A DNA stretch of 42,380 nucleotides, from contig HF987869.1 of assembly GCA_000431135.1 (NCBI GenBank), positions 13,003 to 55,382 on the forward strand, read 5' to 3'. A model generated the notes under the pieces. The model searched no databases and was not told the origin of the DNA. It worked only from the letters and a program-made list of their open reading frames with translations. Each line of letters begins with the position of its first letter. Position 1 is the first letter of the stretch. Both the position numbers and the translations under genes were made by a program. The stretch comes from Clostridium sp. CAG:590 (lineage in GTDB: Bacteria > Bacillota > Clostridia > Lachnospirales > Lachnospiraceae). Of this stretch, positions 24,860 through 32,512 are shown piece by piece.

Positions 24860-24959
24860 ATTATCACCTCATTGTACATTTCTTCTCATTTATGCCTCAA
24901 TTATATCCATCTTACCACACATTTATTAAATAAGTATGAACACACCGGACAAAATTCAT

Positions 24960-26328
24960 TCACACCCTGTATACGGTACGTTGATCCAGGATTTTGTCCG
25001 GTGCGTTCAGAACGTATCCGATGGCAAGGAGTGTTGTCATAAGAACCCAGCTGATCGGCTCTGTCAGCACGACTCCGAAGTATTGCAGATGTGGAACCAG
25101 AATGGCAGCCGATGCAATTTTAACAAGCATTTCTAAGATACTAGAGCAGATCGGTATGATCTTGCATCCCATTCCCTGCAAGGAACAACGCAATATAAAA
25201 AGCGGTCCCAATGCATAGAAAAACCACACACCAAATTTCAGATAAAAGACAGCCGGATCGACAATTGCCGGATCCGTGCTACTGGTCAGCCATTCAATTA
25301 CCGGCCGTGCGATCAGATAACACAACAGGATCATCATTGTACTGATGATCGTAGCCACGACGGGTGCATGACGGACACCCTGTTGCATGACGGACACCCT
25401 GTTTGATTCGATCCACACGTCCTGCACCTGCATTTTGACTAACATATGTGGTCATGGCAAGACCTACCGTATAGATCAGGATCATCAAAATGTCAAACAA
25501 CCGTCTCGCCGCTGTGTGTGCCGCAACAATAGAGGTGCCAAGACCATTGATCGCACTTTGTAAAATGATCGTTCCAATATTTACAATGCAGCCCATCAGT
25601 CCCATTGCAAGACCTGTTGTCGTCAGATTCGAATACAGCTCCCCGGATATGCTCCATTCCAAACGCTGCGGCAGCAGATCACGGAATCGGATCAGTACAT
25701 ATGCCATACACAGGAATCCGGAAATTGCCTGTGCTAATACGGTTGCATATGCTGCTCCCTGAATTCCCCATTTGAATACTGCAACAAACAAAAGATCCAG
25801 TCCAACATTTAAAATAACGGCAAATGTCAGACAATACAACGGTGTTTTACTGTCACCTACCGCTCTTAAAATATTGGCAAATACATTATACAGTGCAGTA
25901 AAAGCAATTCCCGCTAATATGATCCGTACATAAGAAAGTGCATTATCCATAATATCATCCGGCGTTCTCAACATTGTAAGAATCGGCCGGATCAATAAAA
26001 GTCCCAACACCGTCAGTATAACCGTGATCACCGTCGTTAAGATCAGTGTTCCCGCCACGGATTGCCGCATCCGTTTCTCATCTTTTGCACCAAAACTATT
26101 CGCTACTAATATTGCAAATCCCTGTGTCAGTCCATTGATAAAACCAATCAACGTATTCGACACCACACTCGTTGCACCGACTGCCGCAAATGCTGCAGTA
26201 CCTACATAAGCACTCACGATCTTACTATCTACCATATTGTATAATTGCTGCAAAATACTACTGCACATCAACGGGATGGCAAACATAAGTATTACTTTTG
26301 CAGGATATCCTTTTGTTAAATCTTTCAT
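24960..26328 (-). pseudogene. MATE-family efflux transporter, frameshifted by a 19-bp tandem duplication
   Basis: Na+- or H+-driven multidrug exporter with about 12 membrane helices. The first part (MKDLTKGYPAKVILMFAIPLM onward, about 315 good residues) runs into a wrong frame after RVDRIKQGVRHA. The second part continues in another frame with PVVATIISTMMILLCYLIARP to the end. The break lies at a perfect tandem copy of 19 bp (25365-25383 and 25384-25402). Removing one copy restores one open frame of 449 residues, the normal MATE length. ATG follows AAAGGTG. The rest shows no decay, so the change is recent, reversible, or an assembly artefact. Confidence 0.9.
25365..25402. repeat. Perfect 19-bp tandem duplication
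   Basis: TGCATGACGGACACCCTGT occurs twice with no gap inside the MATE gene. Nineteen is not a multiple of three, so one copy more or less switches the reading frame. Confidence 0.97.
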
Positions 26329-26403
26329 TCAAACACCTTTATCCTTTCTTCCCGGCACTACTTCCATATCAAACATGGCAAGTGCATCATTTACCTTATC
26401 CAT
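26329..26403 (-). CDS. Possible 24-residue leader peptide before the MATE gene
   Basis: ATG starts a 24-codon frame (MDKVNDALAMFDMEVVPGRK, then DKGV) whose TGA directly abuts the ATG of the MATE gene (TGAATG). A weak GGGTATAGG lies upstream, partly in a palindrome. It might couple or attenuate translation of the exporter. No homologue is recognised and chance cannot be excluded. Confidence 0.25.
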   Translation of the reverse strand: MDKVNDALAMFDMEVVPGRKDKGV

Positions 26404-26406
26404 CCT

Positions 26407-26452
26407 ATACCCGAACGGGTATATTTGCAATGCTTATATTGAAATAAGCATT
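26407..26452. promoter_or_regulatory. Two palindromes in the MATE/amidase divergent intergenic region
   Basis: ATACCCGAACGGGTAT (26407-26422, perfect, 16 bp) and AATGCTTAT-N6-ATAAGCATT (26429-26452). They lie between divergent genes and may bind a dimeric repressor, such as a MarR- or TetR-type protein controlling the exporter (inference). Confidence 0.4.
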
Positions 26453-26538
26453 GTTCGCATCTAAATGCCTTATTGCGTAATTCCATAAATCTTGCTAAAG
26501 TATATTATAGAATAATACATTAACATGAGGAGGTTCTT

Positions 26539-27477
26539 ATGAAAAAACAATATTTTTTATGGATGCTCTTACTTGTCGGAATCCTGTTTTCGGTTTCCAA
26601 TACACAGGTAAATGCACAGGCATCTGCAATCACATTTACACAGTCAAAGGACAAAGTAAAAGTAGGGAAAACCATTCAGTTCCAGGCAGCAGCCGATGAC
26701 AATTCCCCGGTAACCTATTCTGTCAGTGATGAAAAGATCGCAACGATCACGGCAGACGGCAAACTGACCGGCAAAAAGATCGGCTCTGTAAAAGTAACCG
26801 CACAAAGTGGAGATGCCACTGTCACCAAAAAGGTCAACGTGGTCGCAAAAAAGATTGTTTGTCTTGATCCCGGACACACCTCAAAAATGTCCGGTGGAAC
26901 GGAACCGATCGGTCCCGGTGCAAAGACCAGAAAGGCAAAAGATGCAATCGGCACCCGCGGTGTTGTCAGTAAAACATACGAATACCAGTTTACTTTAACA
27001 CTCGCCAAACAGATAAAGCCATTATTAGAAAAGAAAGGCTACAAAGTCATTCTTACCCGCAAGAACTCCAAGCGCGCCCTAAGTTGCAAGAAGCGTGCAA
27101 CGATAGCCAACAAGGCAAAAGCAGATATCTTTATCCGTATTCATGTAGACGCTGCCTCATCAGGATCCGCCCGCGGAGCTTCTGCCCTGTACCCTTCCTC
27201 TTCGAACAAATATAACGGCAAACTCAGTAAGAAATGCAAGAAGCTTTCCAAATGTGTCCTCAACAATATGTGCGACGAAGCAGGTACTTATAACCGCGGT
27301 TTATTTGTAAGAAATGATCTGACCGGCAACAACTGGGCTACCATGCCGGTAACATTGATCGAAGTCGGATTTATGACCAATCCGACAGAAGACCGTTTAT
27401 TGAATAAGAAATCCTACCGAAAGAAATTGGCCAAAGGCATCGTTACCGGTATTGACGAATATTTTGGATACAAGTAA
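26539..27477 (+). CDS. Secreted N-acetylmuramoyl-L-alanine amidase with Big2 domain
   Basis: Cleaves the bond between muramic acid and L-alanine in peptidoglycan, outside the cell. The 312-residue chain has a signal peptide (1-26, cut after QVNA), a Big2 Ig-like domain (about 30-103) and an Amidase_3 domain (about 105-310). Zinc and catalytic residues are seen: His113 in VCLDPGH, Glu148 in SKTYEYQF, His202 in FIRIHVDA and Glu275 in VTLIEVGFMTN. ATG follows GAGGAGG. The plan (signal, Big2, catalytic part) resembles that of the expansin at the left end of the window. It ends at a bidirectional terminator. Confidence 0.95.
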   Translation: MKKQYFLWMLLLVGILFSVSNTQVNAQASAITFTQSKDKVKVGKTIQFQAAADDNSPVTYSVSDEKIATITADGKLTGKKIGSVKVTAQSGDATVTKKVNVVAKKIVCLDPGHTSKMSGGTEPIGPGAKTRKAKDAIGTRGVVSKTYEYQFTLTLAKQIKPLLEKKGYKVILTRKNSKRALSCKKRATIANKAKADIFIRIHVDAASSGSARGASALYPSSSNKYNGKLSKKCKKLSKCVLNNMCDEAGTYNRGLFVRNDLTGNNWATMPVTLIEVGFMTNPTEDRLLNKKSYRKKLAKGIVTGIDEYFGYK

Positions 27478-27483
27478 GACAAT

Positions 27484-27519
27484 AATGGAGCTGTCACATT
27501 CCGTGTACAGCTCCATTTT
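27484..27519. terminator. Bidirectional terminator between amidase and MacB-like genes
   Basis: AATGGAGCTGT / ACAGCTCCATT, an 11-bp perfect stem with a 12-nt loop and T-run after it, placed between converging genes. Confidence 0.85.
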
Positions 27520-27524
27520 ATTCA

Positions 27525-28841
27525 TTATTTCCGGAACAGTTCCTCATCTGTAACTGCTTTTAATTCCGGCTCCGGTTCTTCGCCCTCCGGGGTTATATCA
27601 ATATAATCCTCCGATTCTTCGTCTTCGATATCAACATTTTCCTGCGCTGTTTCTATGGAATCTTCATGATCTTCCGCAGCTCCGTCTGATTCCTGATCGA
27701 CATCAAATGCTGCATCCTCTTCTTCCATGCGGCGCTTTTCTTCCCAGCGCTCTTCCCGTTTTTCCCGAATCTTATCGACTCCTGCCAGGCACAAACGTTT
27801 CATGGTCCATTTCCGATGTTTCCACCAATATATCAATAATCCGAGCAATGTGACCGCCGGACAAATGAGCACCAGAATACGGGCGATCAGCAACAGGATC
27901 TGGGTATCCTCTGTTGCCCGTGCAATGTTTTCCCAATAAGGATATCCGATCAGACTCGTCCGCATACTCCGTAGTCTCCACTGCTTCATCTTTGTAAGCA
28001 TTGGCATTAATTCAAACCGGTTGGTATTTTCAAGAATCTCCACATTATCAAAGGTAAGTGGATTCTCTTCCTGATCTAACTGCTCCTCATCCTCTTCCGA
28101 CAGGCCGAATGCACTCCGGACTGCATAATATGCATAGTTCGTAATCGGGTTCGGGAGCACCACCTCATAACAGGTGATCGTCAGGGAATCCTGCTGTTTT
28201 TTCAACTGATCGTACAACATATAGATCCGATTAGAATTCCCATATGCGGTCTTTTCTAATCCATCTTCCGGAACCTTCACAACACCCGCTACCGTGAAAA
28301 TGGTATTATTCATCCATATCTGCATTCCAACAACATCATTCGAACCAAACATTGCCCATGCCAGATTCTCGTCAATCACAACCCGGTCATTATTCAGATC
28401 ATCTTCCGATATATAGCTTCCTGACAACAGTTCAAACGGATTAAACTGAAAAAAGTTACCACCAATTCCAACTGCGGTTACATTTAACGTATTTGTGTCT
28501 TTTCGTATCTCGGTCTGCACCTCACCGCAATAGCCGTCAATCCATACTCTTCCGCCTGTCTTTGATTCACTATAAGAATCCTTGGAAAGCTTCGTTGCAA
28601 TCGCACTTCGAACGGAAGCTAATTCGTCTGCTCCCGTCTGCCGGTTGGGTGAAATAAATGCACTCACCTGGGCATATGACATTTTGCCATTCTCCCAACG
28701 TTGTCCTTCCTGCTCCGAATACAACACCGATGTCTGTTTATGTGCAAACACCGTAAGCAATATATATGCAAGAAGAAATACGACATTGGCAATGAGAAGG
28801 ATTATCTGTTTTTTGTTTAATGAAATCTCTATCTTCTTCAT
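27525..28841 (-). CDS. MacB-like periplasmic-core membrane protein with acidic tail
   Basis: A 438-residue protein with an N-terminal membrane segment (about residues 12-30), a long outer domain, a second membrane segment near 320-345 and a basic then acidic C-terminal tail. The stretch LAWAMFGSNDVVGMQIWMNNTIFTVAGVV matches the MacB_PCD core of MacB/FtsX-type ABC exporters. However, the four membrane helices of a real FtsX permease are absent; only two are seen. It begins one base after the HlyD-type gene stop (TAGTATG), so the two are coupled. It is probably the partner of that adaptor. No ATPase of the MacB type is nearby. Confidence 0.75.
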   Translation of the reverse strand: MKKIEISLNKKQIILLIANVVFLLAYILLTVFAHKQTSVLYSEQEGQRWENGKMSYAQVSAFISPNRQTGADELASVRSAIATKLSKDSYSESKTGGRVWIDGYCGEVQTEIRKDTNTLNVTAVGIGGNFFQFNPFELLSGSYISEDDLNNDRVVIDENLAWAMFGSNDVVGMQIWMNNTIFTVAGVVKVPEDGLEKTAYGNSNRIYMLYDQLKKQQDSLTITCYEVVLPNPITNYAYYAVRSAFGLSEEDEEQLDQEENPLTFDNVEILENTNRFELMPMLTKMKQWRLRSMRTSLIGYPYWENIARATEDTQILLLIARILVLICPAVTLLGLLIYWWKHRKWTMKRLCLAGVDKIREKREERWEEKRRMEEEDAAFDVDQESDGAAEDHEDSIETAQENVDIEDEESEDYIDITPEGEEPEPELKAVTDEELFRK

Positions 28842-28842
28842 A

Positions 28843-30528
28843 CTACTCCACTAATCTTACCTGCATACCTTCCTCTAACGGTTTAGAGGAATTTGTGATC
28901 ACGTTATCATTTTCATAGACACCGCCGGTCACCCCGGAAGAAGTGTCATCGGATGCCTGAACCTCTACATCTGCCCGTTTCACCGTATATCTGTTGCCAA
29001 GAGGGGTTCCCTTTACTTTCAACACAAGAACAAATTTACCCTTGCTGTCCTCGCGCACGGCATTGTTTGGAACTACCGCATCATACTGGCTGCTCCGGTT
29101 TCCTACTGCAAATGCCAGTGTCTGTCCGACCGAAACACCATCACCCTTAACTTCAAATGTTACGATCATATTCTGATTGGGATTCTCTGTATCCGCCCGG
29201 ATGCTCTTCACCGTTGCCGTCACACTGTCATCCCATACATTTTCAACCGTTGCTTCATCCCCGGTACGAATCAGTTTGCTCTGTGCTTTTGTCACAGTCA
29301 CCTTTACAACATATCCGCTGTCCGCCAATTGAATCTTCGCAAGAGGTGCATCTGCCGTCACGCTATCGCCTGTCTTACAATTCACCTCTGACACGATACC
29401 ATCTTCTTCTGCCTTGACTTCCGTTATATCGTTACTATTCTTGATCTTATCAACCTTATCTCTTTGCTCCTCAATACTCTTTTGAGCCGCTTCATTATCC
29501 AGCGCCTCCGATTGTGCATTGAGAGAATCCTCTTTCTTCTTCGTATCCAGTCCACGGATCAGGCCGGCTAACGCTTTTCTCTTTTCCTTTACCGCCGCTT
29601 TCGCATCGGCTAACGTAGAAGCTGCACTTAATTCCGTAACTTTCGCTTCTTTTTCTTCCTGCTGTTTCTGAAGCGAGGTTAATGTCTTTGTTGCACTGGC
29701 AAGATCCGATTTTACCTGTTTGGATGGCTTCAATGCCTCTAATTTCTTGGTTCCACTCGAGATATCATCCTGTTTGTTCGCAATATCAGTCTCTTTATCA
29801 CGAATCTGACGATGGAGATCGGTTGTATCCTCTCCTGCATCCTGTGCCTTTTTCAAATCCTCTTTCAGATCGCTTAACTGTACTTTCATGGCTGCCAAAG
29901 ATTCATTATCTGCTTTTAACTGATCATTGATCGCATCATAATCTCCCGCAGCCGAATATGCATCTGACTGCTCCTGCAAAGAATCCACTTTTGCCTGTGC
30001 CGCAGCAACTTTTTTCTTAATCTCTGCAGCTTCCTTCTTTGCGGCTTTTAATGTCTTATCATTCTTTGCGGCTGTTTCCTGTGCGTCGATTGCATTTTGC
30101 AGATCTTCCTTTGCGTCCTTAATACTGATATTATCCTCCGTATAATCCGGTGCGTTCTTTAATAAGGATTTGGCGTAATTCAGCTCAAGGTCATCCAGAG
30201 CATTCTGTGCCTCGTCTAATTCCGTATTCTCGCCTTCTTCAAAGGTAAACAGGACATCTCCTTTCTTAACCTCGTCCCCAACTTCAACTTTGACTTCTTT
30301 GACCACTCTGGCACCGCTGACCGTCACATCCAGATCCGAATTCGTCTCAACCGTTCCCTGGCCTCTCACTTTGTTCGATACCGTTCCTGTTGTTACCGGT
30401 TCGGTTGCCACCTCCGGCAAAGAATAATTCATAATTGTATTTGAAAAAAATGTCAGGATCAGCATCGCCACCAAAAAGATCACGGCTGCTTTTTTTACAA
30501 TATGTTTGCGGTTCGTTTCTTTTTCCAT
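28843..30528 (-). CDS. HlyD/MacA-type adaptor protein with very long coiled coil
   Basis: Membrane-fusion or adaptor protein of 561 residues. One membrane segment lies at about 12-32. The first lipoyl half follows (VRGQGTVETNSDLDVTVSGARVVKEVKVEVGDEVKKGDVLFTF), then about 270 residues of Lys/Glu/Ala-rich coiled coil. The second lipoyl half (VKAEEDGIVSEVNCKTGDSV) and a beta-barrel end with EEGMQVRLVE close the chain. RBS AGGAGG is 10 nt from the upstream permease stop, so it is transcribed with the sugar transporter genes. In Gram-positive bacteria such proteins serve MacB-like exporters; here the only candidate partner is the next gene. Confidence 0.9.
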   Translation of the reverse strand: MEKETNRKHIVKKAAVIFLVAMLILTFFSNTIMNYSLPEVATEPVTTGTVSNKVRGQGTVETNSDLDVTVSGARVVKEVKVEVGDEVKKGDVLFTFEEGENTELDEAQNALDDLELNYAKSLLKNAPDYTEDNISIKDAKEDLQNAIDAQETAAKNDKTLKAAKKEAAEIKKKVAAAQAKVDSLQEQSDAYSAAGDYDAINDQLKADNESLAAMKVQLSDLKEDLKKAQDAGEDTTDLHRQIRDKETDIANKQDDISSGTKKLEALKPSKQVKSDLASATKTLTSLQKQQEEKEAKVTELSAASTLADAKAAVKEKRKALAGLIRGLDTKKKEDSLNAQSEALDNEAAQKSIEEQRDKVDKIKNSNDITEVKAEEDGIVSEVNCKTGDSVTADAPLAKIQLADSGYVVKVTVTKAQSKLIRTGDEATVENVWDDSVTATVKSIRADTENPNQNMIVTFEVKGDGVSVGQTLAFAVGNRSSQYDAVVPNNAVREDSKGKFVLVLKVKGTPLGNRYTVKRADVEVQASDDTSSGVTGGVYENDNVITNSSKPLEEGMQVRLVE

Positions 30529-30538
30529 ATTCTTCCTC

Positions 30539-31447
30539 CTATCCTTTCACGCCGCCGGAATACGAAATTCCGTCTACTAAGTATTCCTCGCCATAAAGGA
30601 AAATCAATATAGGTGGCACCATATATATAGTTGCCACTGCAAATGCAAGTCCCACCTCGCCGGTATTGATCTGTGATAAGAATACCGATAACGGATGTTT
30701 GTCTGCATCAGATAACATAATAAGCGGCTGTTTAACCATATTCCAGTAATCAATGAATACCAAAATTGCAACCGACGCAATCGGTCCTTTACATAACGGA
30801 ATACACACCTTGGTAAATATCTGCCACTCATTTGCTCCATCTAATTTTGCCGCCTCGATCAACGAATTCGGGATTCGGCGCATGAACTTGGTAAGCAGAT
30901 ATACACTAAATGGTGCAAAGATTCCGGGCAGAATAATAGATGCCCGCGTGTCTAATATCTTCAACCAATCCGCAACCAGATAGTTCGGAACTAAGGTTAC
31001 CTGATACGGCATCAGCATAAGTGCTACATATACAAAGAATATGATCTCCCGTATCCGTCCCCGGAATCTCATAAAACTATATGCCGCACCCAGCGCAATG
31101 AATATCTGAAATACCACGATCGGTACTACAAGGATAACCGAATTCCAAAATTTTAACAGATATTCCGGACTTTTTAAAAGTACCGTTGTATACTGCGACA
31201 ACTCGACCATATCCGGAATGAATTTCAGATTTACCTTTTCTGCTACATAATCCGTATTCCGCTCCCCGTATGATGTTTCTTTATATTGATTAAAGATTAC
31301 ACCATAATTGGTATTGATCTCGGCAGAAGACATAAACGAATTTGCAATTGTCAATATCGTCGGCAGCAGGAAGGACACCGCAAATATCACAGCAACACAC
31401 GTCAACAATATTTTTTTAATCGTGAGTTTCACTTTCTTCCGTTTCAT
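30539..31447 (-). CDS. Carbohydrate ABC transporter permease, MalG type
   Basis: Inner subunit of a CUT1-type sugar importer, 302 residues, with six membrane segments. The ATPase-contact EAA loop is seen as LIEAAKLDGANEWQIFTKVCIPL. The ATG at MKRKKVKLT overlaps the previous gene's TAA by one base (TAATG), so translation is coupled; a longer upstream reading would overlap the MalF gene by 75 bases and has no support. C-terminal GEEYLVDGISYSGGVKG is typical for this family. Confidence 0.95.
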   Translation of the reverse strand: MKRKKVKLTIKKILLTCVAVIFAVSFLLPTILTIANSFMSSAEINTNYGVIFNQYKETSYGERNTDYVAEKVNLKFIPDMVELSQYTTVLLKSPEYLLKFWNSVILVVPIVVFQIFIALGAAYSFMRFRGRIREIIFFVYVALMLMPYQVTLVPNYLVADWLKILDTRASIILPGIFAPFSVYLLTKFMRRIPNSLIEAAKLDGANEWQIFTKVCIPLCKGPIASVAILVFIDYWNMVKQPLIMLSDADKHPLSVFLSQINTGEVGLAFAVATIYMVPPILIFLYGEEYLVDGISYSGGVKG

Positions 31448-32364
31448 TATCCTTCCACATCCTTTCCGTAACGATCTTCTGCAAAGAACAGGATTCCGAT
31501 CACAACGCACATCACAAGGCACATGATGATCGCAGCGGCTGATAATTTCTGATAATCCAGCGACCGGAATGTATTATTCATAAAATGTTGTAACATATAT
31601 AACGAATCATACGGATAATCCCCGGTCAGCAGATAAACCTCTCTAAACACTTTAAAGGAATTGATCAACGACAAGATTGCCACAAACAATATAGTCGAAG
31701 ACAGATACCTTAATTTTATATACCAGAATTTTTGAAATTCCGTAGCACTCTCTAATGTTGCTACCTCTAACACATCCTGTGGGATCGCACTTAACGCAGC
31801 CATAAACAGGATCATATTATATCCAAGATTCTTCCACAAAAACAGGATAACGATCACAATCTGACTGTAAGAAGACTTAAACCAGTCGATCGGCTGCATA
31901 TTCAGATTCGTTATAAACTGATTGATCACACCGTTATAATCAAACAATACCTGCCAGATCAACACAATAGATGCCACCGGAACCATCATCGGACTTAAGA
32001 AAAATGTCCGGAACTGGCTTTTCATTGGAATATTTCCCTCTAACAGGATTGCTAATCCCAGAGAAAGCACAACTGCCAACGGCACCGCTACCAATGAAAA
32101 TGTTGCCGTATTCTTTGCGGCCTGTTGAAAGGACGAATTCTGCAATATGTTAATAAAATTCTGTATTCCCACAAACTGATGACTGATCGGGTTATCTACC
32201 AACGCATAATAGATTACAACGAAAAAAGGAAGAACAAAAAACAACAGTACTCCTAATAAACTAGGCAACAGGTAAAGTACTGCATTTTTCTTGTCCTTCT
32301 TACTCATGTGATGCTTCTTGTATTCCATTCCGTCTTCCGTTATATATTTCTTCTTACGCGGCAT
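31447..32364 (-). CDS. Carbohydrate ABC transporter permease, MalF type
   Basis: Partner permease of 305 residues with six membrane segments (first at about 31-55, AVLYLLPSLLGVLLFFVLPFF). The EAA loop is ALSAIPQDVLEVATLESATEFQKFWYIKL, with Thr replacing the usual Ala and Ser the usual Gly, a mild departure. The ATG at MPRKKK follows AGGAGG with 9-nt spacing. It lies downstream of the binding-protein gene and a pair of hairpins. Confidence 0.94.
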   Translation of the reverse strand: MPRKKKYITEDGMEYKKHHMSKKDKKNAVLYLLPSLLGVLLFFVLPFFVVIYYALVDNPISHQFVGIQNFINILQNSSFQQAAKNTATFSLVAVPLAVVLSLGLAILLEGNIPMKSQFRTFFLSPMMVPVASIVLIWQVLFDYNGVINQFITNLNMQPIDWFKSSYSQIVIVILFLWKNLGYNMILFMAALSAIPQDVLEVATLESATEFQKFWYIKLRYLSSTILFVAILSLINSFKVFREVYLLTGDYPYDSLYMLQHFMNNTFRSLDYQKLSAAAIIMCLVMCVVIGILFFAEDRYGKDVEG

Positions 32365-32438
32365 ATGTTTCTGCCTCCTGTTTTTCATTCTATCCAATCT
32401 CAACACCAACACAATCTGCCATTCGCAGTTCTACCAAT

Positions 32439-32479
32439 GTCCGGCAACACAACGTACCGGACACCATGCTCCCGCATGG
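32439..32479 (-). promoter_or_regulatory. Tandem hairpins between binding-protein and permease genes
   Basis: GTCCGG / CCGGAC (32439-32444 with 32457-32462) and CCATGC-TCCC-GCATGG (32464-32479) form adjacent stems just 3' of the solute-binding gene, without a T-run. They probably stabilise the upstream mRNA or partly reduce expression of the permeases, as is usual in such operons. Confidence 0.5.
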
Positions 32480-32512
32480 CATCCCTGTACATTTTATAGA
32501 GGGTTGTTCTGA

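Noticed and set aside
24860..24959. Extra gene between the alarmone synthetase and the MATE gene
   Set aside because: The gap is about 100 bp with no ribosome site and no coding pattern.
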